This document shows, in pieces, positions 1 through 6,517 of a stretch of DNA of 19,721 nt. Numbering within the stretch: the first letter of the stretch is position 1; every line of letters begins with the position of its first letter. Made by a program: the position numbers and the translations under genes. The notes beneath the pieces are model-generated. The model saw only the letters and a list, made by a program, of their open reading frames with translations, did no database searches and was not told the origin of the DNA. This stretch comes from JAJRZX01 sp964472295 (GTDB taxonomy: Bacteria > Desulfobacterota > GWC2-55-46 > JADFVP01), in NCBI GenBank assembly GCA_964472295.1, contig CAYYJQ010000036.1, positions 1 through 19,721 of the forward strand. The letters run 5' to 3'.

Positions 1-55
1 GAACTCCCGACCTACTGATTACGAATCAGTTGCTCTTCCACTGAGCTACGCCGGC
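1..55 (-). tRNA. tRNA-Thr (anticodon CGT), 3' end cut by window edge
   Basis: Read on the minus strand, the gene begins with acceptor strand GCCGGCG, then TA, the D-arm GCTC...GAGC, and an anticodon stem ACTGA/TCAGT around the loop TTCGTAA. That gives anticodon CGT, which reads ACG threonine codons. The sequence runs into the T-arm (GGGAGTTC) and is cut off by the window start, so the T-loop end and acceptor 3' strand are missing. The structure that can be seen is fully canonical. Confidence 0.95.
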
Positions 56-103
56 CTTGCAAAGGGGGATAAAAGAGGGAGACCTTATGTGGGGGCCATG
101 GAT

Positions 104-132
104 ATAATAAGGCATAGGAAAAATCAGGTCAA
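104..132 (-). promoter_or_regulatory. sigma70-type promoter for tRNA-Thr
   Basis: On the minus strand TTGACC (127-132) is followed by a 17-bp spacer and TATTAT (104-109). Each hexamer matches the consensus at five of six positions. Transcription would start near position 97, about 40 nt ahead of the tRNA 5' end at 55. The assignment rests on spacing and consensus only. Confidence 0.65.
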
Positions 133-197
133 GGCCAAGTTGAGGGTAATATTTTTTTTAGTAGCCCCTTGCCACTTAATCTTCTTCTAATGTTAGA

Positions 198-219
198 TGC
201 TTTAACATATGCTAAAGCA
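198..219. repeat. near-perfect palindrome over the start codon of the GGDEF gene
   Basis: GCTTTAACAT is followed directly by ATGCTAAAGC, and the outer T198/A219 pair extends it, so 10 of 11 positions are complementary around a centre just before the ATG at 209. It could be an operator half-site pair or a short hairpin that hides the start codon. No protein is identified that binds it. Confidence 0.5.
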
Positions 220-1684
220 AATGCATGACAAGGTAACTGACGACGTGGCAAAAAGGGCCAGAGACGAACAAGGCGAAAAAATACTCATCATCGAAAATCC
301 CGCAGTGGCACATCTATCCTTTGCCGGTGCACTCGAGTCCGACGGGTTTATTGTGCGGACAAGCAGAGAGACCGCAGAGGCCAAGCATTTAATCTCTGAG
401 TGGACCCCCGCCGTAATCCTGTTGCAACTCGATGGCGTGGACAGGCAGTCAAAGCAACTCTTACGTGAGATAAGGCGCGTACCGACACAATACCGTCCCT
501 CCATAATAGTAATCCCCGAGACAAAGAACAAAGACGACCTTATAAGCACCCTTAAGGACGGGGCCGATGACTTCATCCTGCAGCCTGTAAGCCCCACCGA
601 ACTCTCCGCGAGGGTACGGGAGCAACTCCGGCTCAGTGGTTTTTACAGCCGTTTTCAGGCCGATAGAGAGAGCCTGCGCTCTCTACTTGATATTACAAAC
701 GCCATTACCACAAGCCTCAACCCCACAGAGGTCTTTCAGACTATTGTGCACCGCGTCGCCGAGGCAACGGGCGCCGAGCGCTGTTCCATCGTCCTTGTGA
801 CGAGAAACGAGGGCTATGTACTGGCCTCTCACGACGACCCGGGACTTAAGGACAGGAAGATAGACCTTAAGAAGTATCCCGAGATAATCGAGGCCATTAA
901 CAGAAAAGATCCCCTCATAGTGGACGACATAGCCACCAACCCGCTCATGAACGAGGTAAAGGACTCTGTACGGGGCCTTGAGGGCAAGAGTCTTCTTCTC
1001 GTGCCCATTGTCTTTAACGACAGGGTCCTTGGGACGCTCTTTCTCAGGACAAAGAAGGAGAGCGGCGGCTTTGAGAGTGACGAGGTGAACTTTTGCCGTA
1101 TAGTCGCCAACTCTGCCTTTCACGCCATAAAGAACGCGCGCATATTCCAGAAACTCACGGAAGAGAACTCTTACCTTCAGGAGGCGGCCATAAGGGACCA
1201 CCTTACGGGCCTGTATAACCACAACCACTTTTACCTGCACCTTGACGAGGACTTCATGCGGGCCTCGCGGTACCGCACGCCCCTCTCGCTCATCATGATG
1301 GACATCGATCACTTCAAGTCCATTAACGATACGCACGGGCACAGGATAGGCGACATGGTGCTTAAAGAACTTGCAAGGCTTGTAAAACAGGCTGTGCGAA
1401 AATCAGATGTCCTTGCCAGGTACGGCGGCGAGGAGTTCGCCATGATACTTCCAAACACTGACCTTAAGGGCGCTACCGATGAGGCTGAGAGGCTGAGAAA
1501 ATTAGTGGAAGACTACAGGTTCAGGGCCTTTCCAGCGATAGAGGTGACCATGAGCCTTGGTGTGGCCGCCTATCCTCACAAAAAGATAGCCTCAAGCGGA
1601 GATCTTGTCTCACGTGCCGACGCGGCCCTGTACAGGGCCAAGAACAGCGGCAGGAACCAGGTGGTGGTGGACAGGGAGGACTGA
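209..1684 (+). CDS. GGDEF diguanylate cyclase with degenerate receiver and GAF domains
   Basis: This 491-aa protein is a signalling enzyme predicted to make cyclic di-GMP from two GTP. Residues about 24-142 look like a response-regulator receiver, 160-310 a GAF sensor domain, and 325-490 a GGDEF domain. The active-site motif is GGEEF (406-410), and an RxxD inhibitory site (RKSD, 397-400) lies five residues before it, so the enzyme should be active and product-inhibited. The receiver is probably not phosphorylated: the phospho-acceptor aspartate position is Gln73 (ILLQL), the acidic pair is reduced to E29-N30, and the conserved lysine is Gln125 (LQPVSP). There is no membrane segment, so it is cytosolic. 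The ATG at 209 has no clear Shine-Dalgarno; the ATG at 221 is an alternative. It is transcribed alone, and its 3' flank carries the hairpin repeat. GAF ligand unknown. Confidence 0.93.
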   Translation: MLKQMHDKVTDDVAKRARDEQGEKILIIENPAVAHLSFAGALESDGFIVRTSRETAEAKHLISEWTPAVILLQLDGVDRQSKQLLREIRRVPTQYRPSIIVIPETKNKDDLISTLKDGADDFILQPVSPTELSARVREQLRLSGFYSRFQADRESLRSLLDITNAITTSLNPTEVFQTIVHRVAEATGAERCSIVLVTRNEGYVLASHDDPGLKDRKIDLKKYPEIIEAINRKDPLIVDDIATNPLMNEVKDSVRGLEGKSLLLVPIVFNDRVLGTLFLRTKKESGGFESDEVNFCRIVANSAFHAIKNARIFQKLTEENSYLQEAAIRDHLTGLYNHNHFYLHLDEDFMRASRYRTPLSLIMMDIDHFKSINDTHGHRIGDMVLKELARLVKQAVRKSDVLARYGGEEFAMILPNTDLKGATDEAERLRKLVEDYRFRAFPAIEVTMSLGVAAYPHKKIASSGDLVSRADAALYRAKNSGRNQVVVDRED

Positions 1685-1730
1685 GGCTATTTGTTGGGTT
1701 TCGCTTCGCCGTGCCCACCCTAACTTAAAG

Positions 1731-1753
1731 AAAGTCTGATTAATTCAGACTTT
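1731..1753 (+). repeat. 9-bp stem hairpin downstream of the GGDEF gene
   Basis: AAAGTCTGA (1731-1739) and TCAGACTTT (1745-1753) are perfect complements around TTAAT. The hairpin lies 46 nt after the stop codon, and its right arm is the first part of the 139-bp repeat copy A. The left arm is not present beside copy B, so this hairpin is particular to this site. Confidence 0.7.
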
Positions 1754-1883
1754 CCAGCAATACATGGATGTGTTGCCATTTTCTATAACTGTAAGTTATT
1801 GAAAATGTGAGAAAAAGAAAAACCGCGTTTTTTCTTTTTCGTCTCTGAATAATTCAGGGACGAATTATTCAGAGGTTCCTTAA
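1745..1883 (+). repeat. 139-bp four-hairpin repeat, copy A
   Basis: This block is about 97 percent identical (four mismatches by eye) to the reverse complement of 4954-5092. It is built of four consecutive stem-loops: 1757-1776 (9-bp stem, one wobble pair), 1777-1807 (7+6 bp around one T-T mismatch), 1811-1840 (GAAAAAG.../...CTTTTTC arms around CGC), and 1843-1874 (perfect 13-bp stem, 6-nt loop). It codes for nothing and begins 60 nt after the stop of the diguanylate cyclase gene. It could be a REP/MITE-like mobile repeat or a structured 3' untranslated element. Its downstream neighbour is the GC-rich hairpin at 1913-1968. Confidence 0.9.
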
Positions 1884-1912
1884 GATAAAAGAAAAGCAAT
1901 AGTTTGTAATTT

Positions 1913-1968
1913 GTAGGGCGGGCTGTGCCCGCCAAAAGAGATTTAATGGTGGGCACAGCCCGCCCTAC
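1913..1968. repeat. 21-bp GC-rich inverted repeat
   Basis: The arm at 1913-1933 (GTAGGGCGGGCTGTGCCCGC plus C) pairs with 1948-1968 around a 14-nt loop, with one G-T wobble. It belongs to a family of GGCGGGC/GCCCGCC and GGTGGGC/GCCCACC palindromes scattered through the intergenic spaces of this window (2043-2059, 6178-6194, 6388-6404, 19011-19031). It lies between two convergent genes and could stop transcription from both sides, although no T-tract follows it. Confidence 0.8.
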
Positions 1969-2042
1969 GAGGCTTTTCTCCAAAAGAAAGTTTTTTAATA
2001 TGCGGCCAGAGGTCGCTCCTTTCTCTTTTGCATCTTTCTTCT

Positions 2043-2059
2043 GGCGGACAAAGCCCGCC
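2043..2059. repeat. short GC-rich palindrome downstream of thiC
   Basis: GGCGGAC, AAA, GCCCGCC forms a 7-nt-arm hairpin with one A-C mismatch. It is a decayed member of the same GC-rich palindrome family and lies 48 bp beyond the thiC stop codon. Confidence 0.6.
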
Positions 2060-2106
2060 CCACTACCTCTTATTTTTTTCTTCTTCCTTCTTTATTCTTT
2101 CTTCCT

Positions 2107-3372
2107 TTATCCGCCCACCTTTATGGCGCAGAGGTTCGAGCACATGGAGCAGACATCCTGGTCTTCGGGCGGCAGGGCCTCGCGGAGGCGCCGCGCCCTC
2201 TCCGGGTTGATGGCAAGGCGTATCTGGGCGTCCCAGTCAAGGGCCTTTCTTGCCCGTGAAAGTTTGTTATCAGCCTCCATGAATTTTTTGTCCTTTGCAA
2301 TGTCTCCTGCGTGGGCGGCTATTCTGGAGGCGATTACGCCTTCGCGCACGTCTTCCACACCAGGGAGGCTCAGGTGCTCGGTGGGGGTGACATAGCAGAG
2401 AAAGTCGGCCCCTGCCCTGGCGGCTATGGCCCCGCCGATGGCAGAGGTAATGTGGTCATACCCTGGGGCAATATCGGTGACAAGGGGACCAAGCACGTAA
2501 AAGGGCGCGCCGTCGCAGAGCTGCTTCTGAAGGAGTATGTTGGCCTCTATCTGGTCTATGGGCACGTGTCCCGGGCCTTCTATCATGACCTGCACGCCCT
2601 CGGCCCGGGCTCGGCGCCCGAGTTCTCCAAGGGTGATGAGTTCCTCTATCTGGGCCCTGTCCGTGGCGTCGTGGAGGCACCCGGGCCTTAGTCCATCGCC
2701 GAGCGAGAGTATTACATCAAATTTTTTCGCGATACTCACAAGGCGGTCAAAGCCCTCGAATAGCGGGTTCTCGCGTTTGTTTCGGAGCATCCACTCGGCT
2801 GTAAGGGCCCCGCCCCTGCTTACTATGCCCATGATGCGGTCTTCGCCCTTTACGCGCTCAAGGGCCCTTAGGTTCACGCCCGAGTGCACGGTCATGAAGT
2901 CAACGCCCTCCTCGGCCTGTGCCTCGATGACATCGAATATCTCCTCTCCATCGAGTTCTATGAAACTCTTTCCCCGGGCCGCGCCCCTTACAGCGGCCTC
3001 GTATAGGGGAACCGTGCCTATGGGCACTGTGGAGGCCTCGAGTATGGCGCGCCGTATGGCCACAAGGTCGCCTCCTGTGGATAAATCCATGACCGCGTCT
3101 GCCCCGGCCTCTATGGCGACGCGGAGTTTTTCGAGTTCCTCGCCTGTATCGGCCCTGTCGCCCGATGTTCCGATGTTTGCGTTGACCTTTGTCCTGAGGC
3201 CGCGGCCAACTCCAAGGGTAGAGGTCTTCTTCCTCCCCTGGTTCTTGATGACCACAATGACGCCCTCTGCCACGCCATCTCTCAGGCGCCCGGCGTCCAT
3301 GCCCTCTGAAAGGGCGGCCTCTTTCATCTCCGGGGTTATGATGCCCTTTCGGGCCTGTTCAAGCTGTGTCAT
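2107..3372 (-). CDS. thiC: phosphomethylpyrimidine synthase ThiC (short form)
   Basis: ThiC is a radical SAM enzyme that turns aminoimidazole ribotide into hydroxymethylpyrimidine phosphate, the pyrimidine half of thiamine. At 421 residues this is the short form without the N-terminal extension of proteobacterial ThiC. Recognisable stretches include NANIGTSGD (64-72), DLSTGGD (96-102), the MIEGPGHVP segment (263-271) and DHITSAIGG (306-314). The C-terminal cluster-binding segment is CSMCSNLC (C408, C411, C415), a CX2CX3C spacing. The ATG at 3372 follows AAGGAG with a 5-nt gap. It is the last gene of the TPP-riboswitch operon, 37 bp after thiE. Product assignment is near certain. Confidence 0.97.
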   Translation of the reverse strand: MTQLEQARKGIITPEMKEAALSEGMDAGRLRDGVAEGVIVVIKNQGRKKTSTLGVGRGLRTKVNANIGTSGDRADTGEELEKLRVAIEAGADAVMDLSTGGDLVAIRRAILEASTVPIGTVPLYEAAVRGAARGKSFIELDGEEIFDVIEAQAEEGVDFMTVHSGVNLRALERVKGEDRIMGIVSRGGALTAEWMLRNKRENPLFEGFDRLVSIAKKFDVILSLGDGLRPGCLHDATDRAQIEELITLGELGRRARAEGVQVMIEGPGHVPIDQIEANILLQKQLCDGAPFYVLGPLVTDIAPGYDHITSAIGGAIAARAGADFLCYVTPTEHLSLPGVEDVREGVIASRIAAHAGDIAKDKKFMEADNKLSRARKALDWDAQIRLAINPERARRLREALPPEDQDVCSMCSNLCAIKVGG

Positions 3373-3409
3373 GACAACTCCTTAAAAGACTTGAATGTTG
3401 GGTTGAAAA

Positions 3410-4054
3410 TCAACTCGCGGCCCTTATCTCCTGCCTTATCTTCCTTGCCACGGCCTCAGGGTCAGGCGCGCCCAGTATGCCCCTTATAAGGGCTATGCCA
3501 GCCCCGCCCGCGCTCATTACCTCTGCCGTCCTCCCGGGCGTTATCCCGCCAAGGCCATAGACAGGGATAGAGAGCCTGGAACATACCTCGCCAAGGGCCC
3601 CAGGGCCGGCTGGCTCGCCGTAGCTCGCCTTCGAGGGCGTATGATACACTGGCCCAAAGGTCAGATAATCTGCCCCGGCTTTTTCAGCCAAGATGGCCTC
3701 GTCCATGCCGTGCGTCGAGACGCCTATCAAGGCCCCACCGCCAAGTAGTGCCCGCGCCTCATCTGCCCCAAAGGCGCTTGAAGGCAGATGCACACCATCG
3801 GCCCCGGAGAGCATGGCTATGTCCACCCGCTCGTTTATGAGGAGCGCGGCGCCGTACGCCGTGGTCATCTTCCGGAGTCTCCTTGCAAGCCCCACCTGCT
3901 CACATGCGCTCATGGCCTTTTCGCGCATCTGCACGGCCGTTACTCCGCCATTGAGGGCCTTTTCAACGGCACCCAGAAAAGACCGCCTGTCAGGAAAGAG
4001 CCCTGTATCGGTAATGAGCATCAAAGGGCCCGGCCCGGCCACCCTACCTTTCAT
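3410..4054 (-). CDS. thiE: thiamine-phosphate synthase ThiE
   Basis: ThiE couples hydroxymethylpyrimidine diphosphate with thiazole phosphate to give thiamine phosphate. The 214-aa TIM-barrel protein shows QMREK (42-46), NERVD (74-78), GADGVHL (84-90), GVSTH (111-115), FGPVYHTPSK (133-142) and GLGGI (167-171), which match the ThiE/TenI family in order; the TPSK and GVSTH segments favour ThiE. An upstream in-frame ATG at 4102 would add 16 residues inside lgt, but the ATG at 4054 has GAGAGG just upstream and begins where homology begins. It overlaps the lgt stop by 11 bp, so translation is probably coupled. A TenI-like paralogue is the less likely alternative. Confidence 0.93.
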   Translation of the reverse strand: MKGRVAGPGPLMLITDTGLFPDRRSFLGAVEKALNGGVTAVQMREKAMSACEQVGLARRLRKMTTAYGAALLINERVDIAMLSGADGVHLPSSAFGADEARALLGGGALIGVSTHGMDEAILAEKAGADYLTFGPVYHTPSKASYGEPAGPGALGEVCSRLSIPVYGLGGITPGRTAEVMSAGGAGIALIRGILGAPDPEAVARKIRQEIRAAS

Positions 4055-4871
4055 GGCCTCTCTTCTTCTTTCGACCCCGGCTCCTGCCTCCTGTTGGGCC
4101 AACAGGCGCCTGCCAGAGTTTTTTCTGAATTATAATGGCCGCGCTTATGATAAAGAGCACGACGCTTACGACCTGCGCGGTGCGCCACCCGCCCATCATG
4201 AGGCTATCGGCGCGGAAACTCTCGACAAAACACCTTATGACAGAGTACATGGCAACATAGGCGGCGAAAATGAATCCCGGGGCGTGGTCTTTCTTCCTGA
4301 GGACCAGCCAGATGATAAGAAATATGCTCACATTCAGGAGCAGTTCGTATAGCATTACCGGGTGTATGGGGATGCCCGGAAACTGCCTTCCCGCAACGCT
4401 CTCGGGAGAAAAGACCATGCCCCAGGGAAGCGTTGTGGGCACGCCGTGGGCGTCGCCGTTCATGAAGTTCCCAAACCTCCCGAAGGCCTGCCCCAGTATG
4501 AGGGCAGGGGCGACGCAGTCAGATAACTGCCAGAAGGAAACCTTCTTCCTCCTCAGGTAAAACCACGCGGCTATAATGCCGCCTGCAATGCCCCCGTGTA
4601 TGGCAAGCCCGCCGTGCCAGATGGCGGGTATCTCCGAGGGTACGCGAAGATAATAATTCAAGTTAAAGACCACGTAGTAGAGGCGCGCCACGAAGATGCC
4701 GCCGGCAACGGTCCAGAGTATGAAGTTGGAGACCTCGTCATTCGTAAGGGCAATGCCCTTTCGCCGAACCTCGCCCTTTATTATGCGCGCGCCCACAATG
4801 ATGGCCACAACATACATGAGACCGTAAAAACGCAGTTCAAAGGGACCAAATGTGACGAGTACGGGGTGCAA
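4044..4871 (-). CDS. lgt: prolipoprotein diacylglyceryl transferase Lgt
   Basis: Lgt moves diacylglycerol from phosphatidylglycerol to the lipobox cysteine of prelipoproteins in the inner membrane. The 275-aa protein has about seven membrane segments, the HGG segment with His92 (AIHGGIAGG), the family signature GQAFGRFGNFMNGD (127-140), YELLLN (175-180) and FVESFR (215-220). The C-terminus is a basic tail (SRGRKKKRGHER). The start is TTG at 4871 preceded by GAGAGG; no better in-frame start precedes it. Its place inside a thiamine operon, after a 237-bp spacer holding repeat copy B and downstream overlapping thiE, is unusual for a housekeeping gene. Whether it has its own promoter cannot be settled; none is obvious. 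Confidence 0.96.
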   Translation of the reverse strand: MHPVLVTFGPFELRFYGLMYVVAIIVGARIIKGEVRRKGIALTNDEVSNFILWTVAGGIFVARLYYVVFNLNYYLRVPSEIPAIWHGGLAIHGGIAGGIIAAWFYLRRKKVSFWQLSDCVAPALILGQAFGRFGNFMNGDAHGVPTTLPWGMVFSPESVAGRQFPGIPIHPVMLYELLLNVSIFLIIWLVLRKKDHAPGFIFAAYVAMYSVIRCFVESFRADSLMMGGWRTAQVVSVVLFIISAAIIIQKKLWQAPVGPTGGRSRGRKKKRGHER

Positions 4872-4898
4872 GGGGCCTCTCTACCTCTACTATCTTAG

Positions 4899-4925
4899 CC
4901 AGCCCGCCCCGAAGGGGCGGGCTGG
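4899..4925. repeat. 12-bp GC-rich hairpin upstream of lgt
   Basis: CCAGCCCGCCCC (4899-4910) pairs perfectly with 4914-4925 around GAA (TTC on the minus strand). It lies 27 bp upstream of the lgt start codon, in its probable leader, and 28 nt downstream (thi-operon sense) of repeat copy B. No T-tract follows, so it is not a textbook terminator. It might block 3' exonucleases or mark processing between thiG and lgt. Confidence 0.8.
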
Positions 4926-4953
4926 AACCAGTTTTCTTTGTGGACTTTCTTTT

Positions 4954-5092
4954 TTAAGGAACCTCTGAATAATTCGTCCCTGAATTATTCAGAGAGGTCA
5001 AAGAAAAAACGCGGTTTTTCTTTTTCTCACATTTTCAATAACTTACAGTTATAGAAAATGGCAACACATCCATGTGTTGCTGGAAAGTCTGA
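4954..5092 (-). repeat. 139-bp four-hairpin repeat, copy B (inverted relative to copy A)
   Basis: This is the reverse complement of 1745-1883, with four differences seen by eye. It keeps all four stem-loops, and the first hairpin is here a perfect 9-bp stem (GCAACACAT/ATGTGTTGC). It begins 16 nt after the thiG stop codon, in the same sense as thiG transcription, as copy A is to its own upstream gene. Base differences fall in one stem position that keeps wobble pairing and in a short spacer, so the folds are preserved. Confidence 0.9.
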
Positions 5093-5108
5093 AAAAAACA
5101 TTTCTATT

Positions 5109-5879
5109 CTACTCTATCATCCCTTCCACGGGGCTCGATGCCGAGGCATAGAGTTTTCTCGGGATACGTCCCGCCTTATAGGCGAGTCTTCCGGCCTTTG
5201 TGGCAAGGCACATGGCCCGCGCCATGGCAAGGGGGTCTTTGGCAAGGGCTATGCCCGTGTTCATGAGTATCCCGTCGCAGCCGAGTTCCATGGCGATTGC
5301 CGCGTCCGAGGCCGTGCCAACACCGGCGTCTACTATTATTGGAACCGAGGCGCTCTCGACGATTATGCGTATGTTATAGGGGTTACGAATACCGAGTCCG
5401 CTCCCTATGGGCGCGGCAAGGGGCATGACGGCGACTACGCCTGCGTCCTCGAGTTTTCTTGCCATTATGGGGTCGTCAGTTGTGTAGGCCATTACCTTGA
5501 AGCCATCTTTCACAAGCACGTCCGTTGCCTCAAGCAAGGCCTCGTTATCGGGAAAGAGGGTCTTCTCGTCTCCTATGACCTCGAGTTTTACAAGATCCGT
5601 CTCAAGGGCCTCGCGGGCAAGGAGGGCCGTGCGGACGGCGTCTTCGGCGGTGTAGCAACCGGCGGTGTTGGGCAAGAGAGTGTATTTTTCCGTGTCAATA
5701 AAATCAAGGAGCGAACCTTCTTTTGCGCCGAGGTCCACTCGCCTTACGGCCACTGTAACCATCTCGGCCCCCGAGGCCTCGATTGCCTCTTTCATGAGTT
5801 CAAGGGTGCTGTACTTTCCCGTGCCCACCATGAGACGCGAGTGGTACTCGCGGCCCGCTATCTTCAAGGTATCTGCCAA
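5109..5879 (-). CDS. thiG: thiazole synthase ThiG
   Basis: ThiG forms the thiazole phosphate of thiamine from deoxyxylulose 5-phosphate, dehydroglycine and sulfur carried on ThiS. The 256-aa protein matches the family along its length: MVGTGKY (17-23), the Schiff-base lysine Lys98 in LVKLEV, the GSGLGIRNPYN segment, and VDAGVGTASDAA. The start codon is TTG at 5879, set by a perfect AGGAGG (5887-5892) 7 nt upstream and by the family N-terminus. It follows thiS by 53 bp and precedes repeat copy B. In this operon the dehydroglycine would come from the HydG-type tyrosine lyase, as no thiO is present in the window. Confidence 0.97.
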   Translation of the reverse strand: MADTLKIAGREYHSRLMVGTGKYSTLELMKEAIEASGAEMVTVAVRRVDLGAKEGSLLDFIDTEKYTLLPNTAGCYTAEDAVRTALLAREALETDLVKLEVIGDEKTLFPDNEALLEATDVLVKDGFKVMAYTTDDPIMARKLEDAGVVAVMPLAAPIGSGLGIRNPYNIRIIVESASVPIIVDAGVGTASDAAIAMELGCDGILMNTGIALAKDPLAMARAMCLATKAGRLAYKAGRIPRKLYASASSPVEGMIE

Positions 5880-5886
5880 TGTCTCT

Positions 5887-5892
5887 CCTCCT
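5887..5892 (-). promoter_or_regulatory. strong ribosome binding site deciding the TTG start of thiG
   Basis: AGGAGG on the minus strand lies 7 nt ahead of TTG at 5879-5877. No ATG or GTG in the same frame fits this site, so TTG is the start. Confidence 0.8.
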
Positions 5893-5932
5893 CTGTCTTT
5901 TCTTCCCGTTGTTTTTTTGGTGCGCGAGGCGT

Positions 5933-6133
5933 TCAGCCACCGCCCACCATGCGTATGATTTCAATGCGGTCTTCCTCGCATATGACCCTCTCGCCGTGCA
6001 CGGCCTTCGGGGCTATCTCTCTATTTATCTCCACGGCGGTTCCCCTTGTCTCGATGCCGAGTTCGACAAGAAGGTCTCGCACGGTAATGCCTTCACGCAC
6101 TTCCATGGCTTTTCCGTTTAGGATTATCTGCAT
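5933..6133 (-). CDS. thiS: sulfur carrier protein ThiS
   Basis: ThiS is a small ubiquitin-like protein whose C-terminal thiocarboxylate hands sulfur to ThiG. This one has 66 residues, begins MQIILNGK as the family does, has the VRDLL and INREI segments, and ends in MVGGG, supplying the required Gly-Gly terminus. The open frame continues upstream to 6211, but those 26 extra codons (through VGTAHQK) come from the GC-rich palindrome at 6178-6194 and are not part of the family fold. No good Shine-Dalgarno precedes the ATG at 6133. A ThiF-like activating enzyme is not in the window, so activation must come from elsewhere. Confidence 0.93.
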   Translation of the reverse strand: MQIILNGKAMEVREGITVRDLLVELGIETRGTAVEINREIAPKAVHGERVICEEDRIEIIRMVGGG

Positions 6134-6177
6134 TTTTTTGTTCGGTTTCGCTGTTGCTTTACCCAATAAGATTTTTT

Positions 6178-6466
6178 GGTGGGCCGTGCCCACCCTACAA
6201 GTTATTTCCAATGGCCGAAGGCCATTGGAATTGGTTTTCTTTGACGTAGTGACTTTGAGGCAAATATTGGTTCACGACGAGAGGGCATATCAAACCACTG
6301 CGTCATGCCCGGCCATCAAAAGACTTTCTTTTTTCCAAAAGAAAGTGGAAAAATTCCCTTCTTCTTCTTTGTTTCTTTACGTATTTTGGCGGGCAAGGCC
6401 CGCCCACATTAACCCTTCTTTCTCTTTGCTTTTTTGTTCTTTACGTCTTTGGCGGGCAAGCCTGCC
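6178..6466. repeat. hairpin array filling the spacer between the HydG-like gene and thiS
   Basis: This 384-bp spacer (6134-6517) has no gene. It holds GGTGGGC/GCCCACC (6178-6194), a perfect 11-bp stem TTCCAATGGCC/GGCCATTGGAA with a 3-nt loop (6206-6230), ACTTTCTTTT/AAAAGAAAGT with a 4-nt loop (6323-6346), GGCGGGC/GCCCGCC (6388-6404) and a decayed copy at 6451-6466. GACGTAGTG near 6243 and CACTGCGTC near 6297 are also complementary, with one wobble. The same hairpin types recur at 1978-1991 (partial), 4941-4955 (partial) and 19011-19066. Confidence 0.8.
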
Positions 6467-6517
6467 CCCCCCATTACTTTCCCTCTTTATCTCATGTTTC
6501 TTCTCGTCCTTCTCTTC

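Noticed and set aside
1783..1983. 66-codon minus-strand open frame
   Set aside because: It lies wholly inside repeat copy A and the GC-rich hairpin, so it is repeat sequence rather than a gene.
2537..3385. 282-codon plus-strand open frame opposite thiC
   Set aside because: A low-complexity serine/proline-rich translation that is the shadow of thiC.
4055..4102. Upstream start for ThiE at 4102
   Set aside because: It lies deep in lgt and adds residues not seen in the family; the ATG at 4054 has a Shine-Dalgarno.
6134..6211. N-terminal extension of ThiS starting at 6211
   Set aside because: The added residues are translated palindrome repeat (6178-6194), and the ThiS fold begins at the ATG at 6133.
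6178..6466. Repeated palindromes as a CRISPR array
   Set aside because: The units differ in sequence, spacing is irregular, there are no uniform spacers, and no cas gene is present.
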